A stretch of DNA of 44,546 nucleotides from an uncultured Prevotellaceae bacterium (lineage in GTDB: Bacteria; Bacteroidota; Bacteroidia; Bacteroidales; Bacteroidaceae): assembly GCA_902761905.1 (NCBI GenBank), contig CACWMK010000033.1:1-44546 (forward strand), given 5' to 3'. The number at the start of each line of letters is the position of its first letter. Position 1 is the first letter of the stretch. Made by a program: the position numbers and the translations under genes. Of the stretch, positions 25,301 to 32,665 are shown one piece after another. Under the pieces are notes generated by a model that had not been told where the DNA came from, made no database searches, and was given only the letters and a program-made list of their open reading frames with translations.

Positions 25301-25866
25301 AAATCAGAGAATTTCTTAAGCATCTGCTTTTGGAATGCCTTCTTTTTCTCTTCTTCGTCAGCAGTGATATCTCGGAACTCTTCTGGAGAAATAATGCCAC
25401 CCAAATTCTCACACAAGCCCAATATCATAATGGTATAGTGAGACTGGATATTGCTTGTGGCCATAATTATGCGTATTGCCTCCTCACACGCTTTGGTATC
25501 GTACATAGGAACTACCAGAGACAATAATAGGCTATTGCTGTCACCTGGATTATTGATGGTAACAGTGCTCTGATGAAGATCTTGGAAGAAGTGTTGCAAG
25601 TCTAATACTCTATCATTACCTGTAAGAGTCTTAACCTCCTCCAATTTGGTGTTATACAAATCTTGCATCGTAGAGACAAAGTCGAATGAAGTGCTTCCGT
25701 CTCTAACAGCCTTTTTAATCTCAGTTTTCCCATCCTCGTAACACCAAGTCATCGAGGTAAAGTATGAAGAAGCATCGGCCTCTCCATACTTTAGTATATA
25801 CTTGCCAAGACGAGCCGTATACAGCTTCAAGTCCTGACCGATAAGAATCGTCGCGGTGTGTCTCAT
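22384..25866 (-). CDS. Giant membrane protein with a papain-like (C1) peptidase domain
   Basis: The 1160-residue protein has an N-terminal, mostly helical region (1-500) of unknown family, a C1 papain-like peptidase domain (about 510-760), two membrane helices near 855-875 and 885-905 and a long C-terminal helical, partly coiled-coil region. The catalytic triad is complete: C538 in QGQIGACTVF, H682 in GYHAMVVVGY, and N700 in VRNSWGKHFG, with Q532 as the oxyanion-hole residue. There is no signal peptide; with two membrane helices the peptidase and the tail would lie on the same, likely cytosolic, side. The gene starts at ATG 25866, 27 nt after the tubulin-like gene's stop. Confidence 0.8.
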   Translation of the reverse strand: MRHTATILIGQDLKLYTARLGKYILKYGEADASSYFTSMTWCYEDGKTEIKKAVRDGSTSFDFVSTMQDLYNTKLEEVKTLTGNDRVLDLQHFFQDLHQSTVTINNPGDSNSLLLSLVVPMYDTKACEEAIRIIMATSNIQSHYTIMILGLCENLGGIISPEEFRDITADEEEKKKAFQKQMLKKFSDLKLEQNTLEQIVVMQNTNSDGYALNLDQDSLLRILGELALVCVEKYNTVFTQAGIFDREHLATALGLSVMNLDKYYFENYLLRRAYLRIMEREDVTAEEVDLNKVAIIANACLTKHKDFFSDFYQQTIAPLWRRNTDQETIIAQTAAPLDEKFKEISYDLTSFIQDPQYSLPEKQGILAMVLGYDDALLKGNLFSNHQLTIDNLDEEVANYFIESNNACVTKIPSDNPEEKDKIIYGPLGTLCADEEGYVSLPIEKLQKLRNEIRQSTNYIREKSKELEEIGTMTHAAEDSGKRLTENGFVFEDTVYHFDIQHEELRFNETYEPKEVRENSVNLKEYFTKVKDQGQIGACTVFAISSIYEYILKRFQKEETDLSEAFVYYNVRHLDGKELEDTGSSYQDVISNIGVQGICTESLHPYSHSLSDIPSDEAYLDGERRRITKALNVNVDLKDIRSAIQDGYPVAISLKIYNSFQATSGFVKRPTADEIESGDFGYHAMVVVGYSDDTKFFLVRNSWGKHFGDDGYCYIPYSYISDPELNRMACIITDVSYPNDMKITVSGGGTGSKQTVQFNMSDAAIKRFVISNLLEEEQVSLRKMQEEDAQVKMNYEMLMQTLGKQSVRTQILEGHMGVLGEQIDNLKKKRDNINNTERGIALREFDSTSWKTRLYMLGSMLILAVIWGVAASFYNDFVDWLQNDWCYILAGIFGVITIILIFYWWWAKSQRRKLEIDYEEMSANLSQKMRAIEKQVNEQKMKMHVAGMVIDKLLTLKASIDKTYQGMKAYIGNLATWYKEEQKGLDVMEPLIKDPFIPLLSNKQLDRYFEDSKDEITKDMHLYEYFKGFKLDDEAIIAYKRNIKQQVLVHIEALLNDFTVFRHIFETKDYPYLDKEYASAKNLLPVLDTKSVPFCQIRKTAVMKPQARFLFIHTDPAEQQAWNAAYPQHFNTTPISENIVSVYKIVGLRLQTLTVDEVILD

Positions 25867-25893
25867 AAGCAATTAAGCAACATGAGTTTGTAT

Positions 25894-28644
25894 TTATTCT
25901 AGGGTCTCAATAAACTTTAATTCTTTCTCCATGAGGTCGGCAATCTGCTCATTGCCTCTTGACAGCAATTCTTCGTTGTCCATAAATAGCTGTGAATACT
26001 TCTCGCGATAATTTGCCTTGACATCAGCACGCAACTGTTTGATGGCATCCTGACCATGATCCTTATGCCAGGTTGTTACGTATTCTTTGAACTGAGGACG
26101 TAGGGCGAAGATATCTGCAACAAAGGCGTTAAAGGCATCATTACGATATGTGGCCAATTCTACCCAATAGTCAAGCAATGCCTTACCAGTGTTCTTGTTC
26201 TTCACATAATACTTGCCATTCTCATTCTTTATCAGTCCAAATACAAGTCCACGTACCCACATTTCAATATCTCTAGAACCATCCTCTTTTACAGGCTCTA
26301 ACGAGAAGTTCTCCTTCATCATCCTATTATATAGGTTATAGTCGAAATGAGAGAATATAGTACTGTTCTTGTACTTTTGACGATAACTTTCCAGCGATCC
26401 GATAAAATATGCTGGCACAACACCTATCTGATTATAAATGATAATACGGTCGTTCATTCCAAGACGAGTAAAGTTTATCTTCTCTCCACCTGCCAAACAT
26501 TCCAAACGATTATTCTCGCTAAGTATAGTACTAGCCATTGGAACGCCCACATATGTAAAGTGTGCCACTCTATATCCGACTTCGCCACGAGTATTAATAC
26601 TAAGAAGTGGAGAAGCCTTGCTAAGAGCCATACGGAGAATGCGATTCAACTCATCTGGATCCTCCTTGTCCATCTTCTTCATCACATCGTCTATAGTAGT
26701 GTTTGCCCACTTCTTTGCTGTTGGCAAATGTCGTGTATAGCCAAGTAATGCGTTCTCTATCTCGTCTGTGGGCTTAGTATCTATCTCGTAGAACTTCTCT
26801 GTATATGGCAACTTGCCCAAGAAGTCGACAATCTGGATCTCATCATCATTAATAACAATAGTATTAATAGCCTGCTTAGCCAGATCAATTTGGAACGAAG
26901 CAGAATTATTACGACTGACGTTATTCTGGAGTGCAGTTATCTTATTTGTAAACGATGTGTTAACTGCTTTCAGTTTGTTTTCAATATCATTAATTTTGAG
27001 TTTCTCTTCGTTAATTGCCTGTAGCAAAGCACTAAAGAATGTGATTGCGCCATCTCTGCGCTTCAATTCGCGAATATTTATAGCGAGAGCCATACCTGCC
27101 TCACAAACATTAGCACGAAGGTCTTCTACCGTACTCCTCTTCTTAAAGAAACGGCCACTTATCTCCTTCAGGTCAGCACTTGCTACCTTTATTGCATTCT
27201 GTAAGCGTGGCTGTGCTTCATTGAGTTTGTCTTTCTCTTCATTCATCTCGCTGAGGAAGAGATTAACCTGACTCTGGAGACCTTCAAGGACATCGTTAGC
27301 CAAACCTACTCCACATTCCTGGTTGATACTCTTAACTATCAGACTATGAAGTTCTCTTAAAACGCGTGTCTTTAATTCAATCACTCGATTCTGTACCTCT
27401 TCGTCTCTTGGACGAGCCGCTTCGATAAATGCATTAACCGAGTTCTCTGCTGCCATATCGTCATCAATATCCTCAAGCGGGTATTTGGGGTTCTTAGGCA
27501 ACAGAAAATCAATCACATTATCATTTTCAGCTCCACCATTCTCGCGTATATTGACCTCAGGCGAATCAATCCAGTTGTTGACAATCATATTTGAGTCCTG
27601 ACAGCTGCTAATCATGCGTTGGATGATTCTCTGAGCATTCTTAAGTGCATTGATTTCGCACATATCCTTACCTCTAAATAGAATCTCACAGGCACCCATA
27701 CCACTAACCCAGGCACGCTTATTGCCAACCATGCCATCGCCATTCATAATACTCTTTTCGACATTATCTGTTACAGAATCAACTGAACCAGAGAGTTCTC
27801 CCGATGATGTAACAAGTGCTAATGAAATCATCTCTGCAAGTTGGTCTATATTGCTATACGAGTCGCCACTCTTATTCTTATTGTCAATAAAGAAAAATGC
27901 CGAGAATGGCCTGCTCTTCACCTCTTGAGTACCAGTCACATAGTCAAATTGCAAACCTTCTGTACCATTCAGGTGCATGAAGTAGTCAAGATCAATGATG
28001 CTACCATAGGTATTTGGTTTTACTCGGTCCATGCCATATTGCGACATAGTTTCAAAAACATCTGGCAGAACAGCATAACCAGTAACCTTACACTTACCTA
28101 AAGCATGCCGGATAACATATGCCATATTTATAAATGTACCAGCACCAGTACCTCCACTCATAGAGAATACCATGTGTACCTCTACATCACCTACAAAATC
28201 CGCATCATATTTAGGATTAGTCCTTATATTAGCATCGGTAATACGTCCAACTGCATCACGAACTTTATTCGCAAGATTCTCAAAATTGCAAGTAAGTGCA
28301 AAACGACCATTACTACGAATCTGGCCAGCACCTTTTGTCATAGCAGTAAGCGCAAACACATTATCAGGATGCACCCATCCGAAGTGTTGTTTACTTGTAA
28401 TATATGCAGCTTGGGCGTCTTCTACCTGAATAGGGGTTTGCTCATTGGGAGCTAATGATATTGGCCCGTGCGTACTAGGTAGTTCCTTCTTATATGCATC
28501 ACCATCGGTATCTATTCCTAAGAAACCAATCATTGGTGGCACTTCACCATAAGTTTCGACAAACATTTTCTTTGTGTGCAGAAGGGCGTTCATACCCGTA
28601 CCGCCAAGACCTACATAGAGGCATCTCTTGATTTTTGTAGCCAT
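25894..28644 (-). CDS. Tubulin-like GTPase-fold protein
   Basis: The 916-residue cytosolic protein has a tubulin-family nucleotide-binding N-terminus: G-loop VGLGGTG (11-17) and the signature SMSGGTGAGTF (161-171). The sequence up to about residue 300 looks like a tubulin_2-type domain, followed by a long helical region with coiled coil (about 440-600) and a C-terminal part of unknown fold. It is unlike FtsZ in length and tail. Such tubulin-like proteins are found near vWA and stress/defence genes in bacteria. It follows the vWA gene by 23 nt and precedes the papain-like gene, so the three proteins probably form one complex. GTP hydrolysis and polymerisation are inferred, not shown. Confidence 0.8.
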   Translation of the reverse strand: MATKIKRCLYVGLGGTGMNALLHTKKMFVETYGEVPPMIGFLGIDTDGDAYKKELPSTHGPISLAPNEQTPIQVEDAQAAYITSKQHFGWVHPDNVFALTAMTKGAGQIRSNGRFALTCNFENLANKVRDAVGRITDANIRTNPKYDADFVGDVEVHMVFSMSGGTGAGTFINMAYVIRHALGKCKVTGYAVLPDVFETMSQYGMDRVKPNTYGSIIDLDYFMHLNGTEGLQFDYVTGTQEVKSRPFSAFFFIDNKNKSGDSYSNIDQLAEMISLALVTSSGELSGSVDSVTDNVEKSIMNGDGMVGNKRAWVSGMGACEILFRGKDMCEINALKNAQRIIQRMISSCQDSNMIVNNWIDSPEVNIRENGGAENDNVIDFLLPKNPKYPLEDIDDDMAAENSVNAFIEAARPRDEEVQNRVIELKTRVLRELHSLIVKSINQECGVGLANDVLEGLQSQVNLFLSEMNEEKDKLNEAQPRLQNAIKVASADLKEISGRFFKKRSTVEDLRANVCEAGMALAINIRELKRRDGAITFFSALLQAINEEKLKINDIENKLKAVNTSFTNKITALQNNVSRNNSASFQIDLAKQAINTIVINDDEIQIVDFLGKLPYTEKFYEIDTKPTDEIENALLGYTRHLPTAKKWANTTIDDVMKKMDKEDPDELNRILRMALSKASPLLSINTRGEVGYRVAHFTYVGVPMASTILSENNRLECLAGGEKINFTRLGMNDRIIIYNQIGVVPAYFIGSLESYRQKYKNSTIFSHFDYNLYNRMMKENFSLEPVKEDGSRDIEMWVRGLVFGLIKNENGKYYVKNKNTGKALLDYWVELATYRNDAFNAFVADIFALRPQFKEYVTTWHKDHGQDAIKQLRADVKANYREKYSQLFMDNEELLSRGNEQIADLMEKELKFIETLE

Positions 28645-28667
28645 AATATTAATGTTTTAAGTTTTTA

Positions 28668-30392
28668 CTAATTGATTGTCAGCTTTATCTTTGTATTATC
28701 ATTTGTATTCTCTACTACATAATCACTTGGAGCTTTCAGCATAGAGGTATATGGATCGAAAACATAATCCTTTGTACGCATAACTCTCAGAGTCTTCTTC
28801 TTAGCACCTGGTTCGAAAGCTAATGGCGAAGTCCAAATATCATTCTTCTTATACAGTATTTCTCCTGTAAAGATCTTGTTTATCAAACTTTGCTCCATTT
28901 TCTTATTGGTAAACACAACTCTACGTACTCCCTTCACATTAACTTTCGCGAAATATGGTTCGTTGATCTGAATGGTTTTAACACCGATTGTAGGATAGAT
29001 AAGATGCTTAACTATCAAGAACCATAGTAATAATGCAGCCAGAATCAAAATTCCCAACCACATCAAAATCGTCTGTAGAGGATTCCAATTAACGGCATAC
29101 TTAGCACGCAAAATCAACTCATATTGATCTACAGGTTGATCGTTTATGTTGTCCAATTCTTGTTTGGCAGCAGCTTCTATTGCAAAATAACGCTTTCCTT
29201 CTTTTGCATCATGATTGAACACAACAGACAGAATACTAGGGGTTTTGCCGTTAGCTTTAAGCGTAATAGTATTACTAATCAAAGGTTGACCATTATACAA
29301 CAACCGGAAATCTTTCCCTCCATTTTCTTCTTTCACCTGTAGCTGAACCACAGAACCATCTTTTCTTGCCTCATCATTAAATATAGCCTTAAGATCGACA
29401 CTAAGTGTATCAGGATCACCAGCTCCCCAGAATAAGAAACTATCATACCAAGTGGCCTTACCCATATAAGTCTCCTCAGATAACATTTCCAAAGCACGCT
29501 CAGGTTTATTAGTCATCTGTACCTTAACAGTTGGGTTTATAACACTTACTTCATTAGATTGAACATCAAAAGTAAAATTGTAAACCTGTGGTAACGCAGC
29601 ATTTATCTGCGCGATTGGCTTTTTGGCAACAATCTGTACTGGCACTATTCCGCCCTCTATCTTATTGTCTACAATCTTTACATCAAAATATGGGTCATTA
29701 CAAACAGCCTTTGCAACGTATTTACCTGCAGCCGAGAAACCAATTCTATGCACTCTATTGAGGTTAAGAGTATTAGCATAAATAACAAGACCATTATCAA
29801 AAGCGCCAAACACCGGGATTTCCTTGGTGGCATCTACAATAAACTCATTATCACAAACATTTATAACCTTAACGACGTCTTCATCAACAGCATTCTTAGT
29901 TAGAAGAACGTAAAACGCATATGTATTAGAATACTTTCCGCACCACTCACTTAGTTTTCTTGCAACAGCACCCTGAGGATTAACATTATCCCTCCCATCT
30001 GTCAACAATATAATATAATTATCTTTATGTTTATCTATATACTTATCTGTTGCGTCCCATGCTGCACAAATATTAGTATTAGTGGGCTTAACAACAAAAT
30101 TGTCTAAATCACCTGCCAACTTGTTCCATGCTAAATTATTTGCATCAAAACTATAGGGGGAAAGGATCTTATCCTGAAAAGGAATAACGTGTAACGTTGT
30201 TCCAGGTACATGCTTATTAAGTTCTTTCTGCAAGTATTGTTTTGTTGTATTCCAAATATCAGGACTGCCTTTAAACCCTGTCATGGACTTAGTACAATCC
30301 AAAACATAAATGTAATTACGTTCACGCTGAGCTAGCACTGATAGTGACATTATCAGAGACAGAAAGAGTATTAGCGTTTTTAGTCGTTTCAT
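28668..30392 (-). CDS. Membrane vWA-domain protein
   Basis: The 574-residue protein has a signal peptide (1-21), a von Willebrand factor A domain (about 25-215) and, after beta-rich domains, one membrane helix near 448-470 followed by a cytosolic C-terminus of about 100 residues. The metal-ion-dependent adhesion site is complete: DCTKS (D32, T34, S36), a threonine near 104-106 (PTNTN) and TDGRDN (D132). This topology places the vWA domain in the periplasm and the tail in the cytosol, where it could contact the tubulin-like protein. It heads the vWA-tubulin-papain-nuclease operon and has a good promoter upstream. Its partners in metal-dependent binding are unknown. Confidence 0.82.
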   Translation of the reverse strand: MKRLKTLILFLSLIMSLSVLAQRERNYIYVLDCTKSMTGFKGSPDIWNTTKQYLQKELNKHVPGTTLHVIPFQDKILSPYSFDANNLAWNKLAGDLDNFVVKPTNTNICAAWDATDKYIDKHKDNYIILLTDGRDNVNPQGAVARKLSEWCGKYSNTYAFYVLLTKNAVDEDVVKVINVCDNEFIVDATKEIPVFGAFDNGLVIYANTLNLNRVHRIGFSAAGKYVAKAVCNDPYFDVKIVDNKIEGGIVPVQIVAKKPIAQINAALPQVYNFTFDVQSNEVSVINPTVKVQMTNKPERALEMLSEETYMGKATWYDSFLFWGAGDPDTLSVDLKAIFNDEARKDGSVVQLQVKEENGGKDFRLLYNGQPLISNTITLKANGKTPSILSVVFNHDAKEGKRYFAIEAAAKQELDNINDQPVDQYELILRAKYAVNWNPLQTILMWLGILILAALLLWFLIVKHLIYPTIGVKTIQINEPYFAKVNVKGVRRVVFTNKKMEQSLINKIFTGEILYKKNDIWTSPLAFEPGAKKKTLRVMRTKDYVFDPYTSMLKAPSDYVVENTNDNTKIKLTIN

Positions 30393-30440
30393 ATCGTTCT
30401 ATATTGTTTAATGTAGTAATATACTTTTAGGTGTCAACTG

Positions 30441-30472
30441 CAAAGATAAGGACTTTTTCTGAACTTAACAAA
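30441..30472 (-). promoter_or_regulatory. Promoter of the vWA-tubulin operon
   Basis: On the minus strand there is TTTG (30472-30469), 20 nt, then TATCTTTG (30448-30441). This is a perfect consensus promoter and gives a leader of about 44 nt. Confidence 0.8.
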
Positions 30473-30509
30473 CTTTTATTGATTTTTTCGATTGATTTCT
30501 TAAAAAATA

Positions 30510-30541
30510 TTTGGTAGAATCAGAAAATATATCTACATTTG
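30510..30541 (+). promoter_or_regulatory. Promoter pointing to the AAA+ ATPase gene
   Basis: TTTG (30510-30513), 20 nt, then TACATTTG (30534-30541) fits the consensus. It is divergent from the vWA promoter and about 410 nt from the AAA+ start codon. Confidence 0.7.
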
Positions 30542-30948
30542 TCGCCGAAAAAACATAATTCTATCACAAAACGAATTAATTGAAGCAAAAATGAAAAGAA
30601 TGACAATGGTTGCAATCAGTATTCGAGCGGTTCAGCGGCGAAGTTGAAAAACTAAGTCTATGAATCGGCGATGGTGAGTTGTGCCTTGTCGCTTGCGCGT
30701 CTTTGAGACTTCGTCTCGAAGATCGGCTGCGCCTCAGCAAAGCCAGAAAGCGAGCTTTCGCTTTGCGTTCGGCTTGCACGCTCTTTGACATATTGCTACA
30801 ATTTGTGATAGAGTTACCCAACTAAAGGATGACTTTATATATAATAAGGTGAGTACATACGCGTGCTTGCCTATTAACTCTTGCGCCCCATACCCAAGGG
30901 GCTTTTACCTTAGTTACCATTTTAAGTTTTTGAACCATTATTTTTATT
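30542..30948 (+). promoter_or_regulatory. Long GC-richer, hairpin-rich leader before the AAA+ ATPase gene
   Basis: No credible gene is seen here. Hairpins include GAGAC-TTC-GTCTC (30705-30717), a nested palindrome GCAAAGC/GCTTTGC enclosing GAAAGC/GCTTTC (30737-30766), and GCCCC/GGGGC followed by TTTT (30885-30906), which looks like a weak intrinsic terminator or attenuator. The words GCTCTTTGACATATTG (30779-30794) resemble boxA-like sequences of rRNA leaders. The stretch may be a regulatory leader of the AAA+ gene, an independent small RNA, or a transposed rRNA-leader fragment. Confidence 0.4.
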
Positions 30949-32619
30949 ATGAACCGTAATTTGAATAGACTTATCAACGATTTTAGAAATCAGACTTATC
31001 TTACTATCTGGAAGCACATGAACGCTATGGCGGTGAACTATGCCGTCTACTCTAATCGGATAAAGGGCTTTGCCCCGTACTTAAGCAACTGTGATATATA
31101 TATTTATGCCGACTCCAGAAACATGGTGGTGGTATGCGTAGACTGCAACAAGCACACACAGAAGCAGTGCTACGATGAGACACAGAACATCGACATGATG
31201 ATATACGAACCGGGATGCGAACCTCGCGAAAGCACCGTGTGGAAGCTGAAGGAGACGATGGATATCATGAAGAGTCGACTCATGAAATCCCAAGCTAGCC
31301 TGAAGGTTTACGGAATACTGCTGACAGAGGATGCCATCAACAACAGCTACGAACTGGAGGATGATTGGGAAAAGAACAACATCAAGGTGATTAGCAACTG
31401 TAGTCATCTGAACCTGCGCAGGGCGGGTGTTAACTCTGACGACGACCTGGCTGGTAAGGTGTACTTCGACATTGTGACTGACGAAAGTATTGATGCCAAG
31501 CCTGAGCCAAAGGACGAAAGCGAGGATGTGGAGTTTAACGACTTTGAACAGATGCTCTATGACTTCGTGAACGATAAGTTTGACGAGGATACCGATGGCA
31601 TTCTCGGGCTGACGATAAAAGACGATACTAACGAGGATACAGCAGATGCTCCTGCAGAGGAATCTCCCGCAGAAGAGCCTGAGCCACAGGAGCCTGCAAC
31701 TCCTACAACCAAGAGCGAGACGATAGACCAGAACTTGGGGCTGAGTGTTGACATCGAGATACTGGATCCCATCGACAACCCTCGCGAGGAACTCGACAAG
31801 CTAATTGGTTGCGGAGATATCAAGCGACGTATGGACGAGCTGGTGGCGCTGACCACATACAACAAGACCATGCAGGAGCTGTTCCCCAACAGCAAGCAGC
31901 ACGAGGTGTCGCTACATAGCGTATTCCTAGGCCGACCAGGAACAGGCAAGACTACTGTCTGCAAAATCTTCGGATCGCTGCTGCATCAGGCTGGCGCACT
32001 ATCCAAGGGACATGTGGTGCTATGCGACCGTGGTACGTTTATCGGAACTCTGTGGGGAGATGAAGAGCGCTCTGTACGTCAGGTTCTGGAAAAAGCAAAA
32101 GGCGGAGTGCTGATGATAGACGAGGCATATCTGCTGAACAGCAGGAACGATAATGACCCAGGAAAGCTGGTACTACAACTGCTGATGAACATACTGGCCG
32201 ACGAGAGTCAGCGCGACATAGCAGTGGTGCTGTGCGGGTATAAGGACCAGATGCAGAAGCTGTTGGAGACGAATCCTGGTCTGCAGTCGCGATTCCCAAA
32301 TAAGTTCGAGTTTCAGGACTTTAGTGTGGATGAACTGCTGGAGATAACCCAGACCCGCATCAGAGACTACGAGTATAGTTTTACTGAACAGGCTTGGGAG
32401 AAGTATCGCGGCATGCTGAATCAGGCATATCTGGTTCGCGACCCACAGACATGGGGCAACGCCCGATTTGTGGCCAACCAACTGGAGCGCATATACATGC
32501 AGCACGCCACAAGATGTGTGATGCAGAAGCCTGAGGACAAGCAGGAATGGCGCCAACTGACTGCTGAGGATATCGTGCCAATAGAGGTGGCACGTCCCAA
32601 AGCAAAGATTGGTTTCTAA
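30949..32619 (+). CDS. CbxX/CfqX-type AAA+ ATPase with an uncharacterised N-terminus
   Basis: The 556-residue protein has an N-terminal domain (1-175) with several cysteines and a buried YADSRNMVVVCVDC strand, an acidic low-complexity linker (185-260, Glu/Pro/Asp/Thr-rich) and a C-terminal AAA+ domain. The Walker A motif is GRPGTGKTT (328-336), Walker B is GGVLMIDEAYLL (near 385-396), and the sensor and arginine-finger regions (ILADESQRDIAVVLCGY, LQSRFPNKFEF) match the CbxX/CfqX family. These ATPases remodel or activate protein partners, such as Rubisco in other bacteria and ESX secretion in mycobacteria. It diverges from the vWA operon across a shared intergenic region, so it may belong to the same system; that is inference from position. 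Confidence 0.8.
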   Translation: MNRNLNRLINDFRNQTYLTIWKHMNAMAVNYAVYSNRIKGFAPYLSNCDIYIYADSRNMVVVCVDCNKHTQKQCYDETQNIDMMIYEPGCEPRESTVWKLKETMDIMKSRLMKSQASLKVYGILLTEDAINNSYELEDDWEKNNIKVISNCSHLNLRRAGVNSDDDLAGKVYFDIVTDESIDAKPEPKDESEDVEFNDFEQMLYDFVNDKFDEDTDGILGLTIKDDTNEDTADAPAEESPAEEPEPQEPATPTTKSETIDQNLGLSVDIEILDPIDNPREELDKLIGCGDIKRRMDELVALTTYNKTMQELFPNSKQHEVSLHSVFLGRPGTGKTTVCKIFGSLLHQAGALSKGHVVLCDRGTFIGTLWGDEERSVRQVLEKAKGGVLMIDEAYLLNSRNDNDPGKLVLQLLMNILADESQRDIAVVLCGYKDQMQKLLETNPGLQSRFPNKFEFQDFSVDELLEITQTRIRDYEYSFTEQAWEKYRGMLNQAYLVRDPQTWGNARFVANQLERIYMQHATRCVMQKPEDKQEWRQLTAEDIVPIEVARPKAKIGF

Positions 32620-32622
32620 AAA

Positions 32623-32654
32623 AAAATCGCTGGGCGGGGATGCTCAGCGATTTT
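32623..32654. terminator. Bidirectional terminator between the AAA+ and DUF4954-type genes
   Basis: A 10-bp stem AAAATCGCTG / CAGCGATTTT with a 12-nt GC-rich loop lies between two convergent stop codons, with runs of A and T at the ends. It should stop transcription from both sides. Confidence 0.8.
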
Positions 32655-32665
32655 CTTTGTCGTTA

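Noticed and set aside
30576-30821. 81-codon minus-strand reading frame
   Set aside because: It is arginine- and serine-rich, has no start signal, lies over hairpin-forming sequence and looks like a spurious reading of a non-coding leader.
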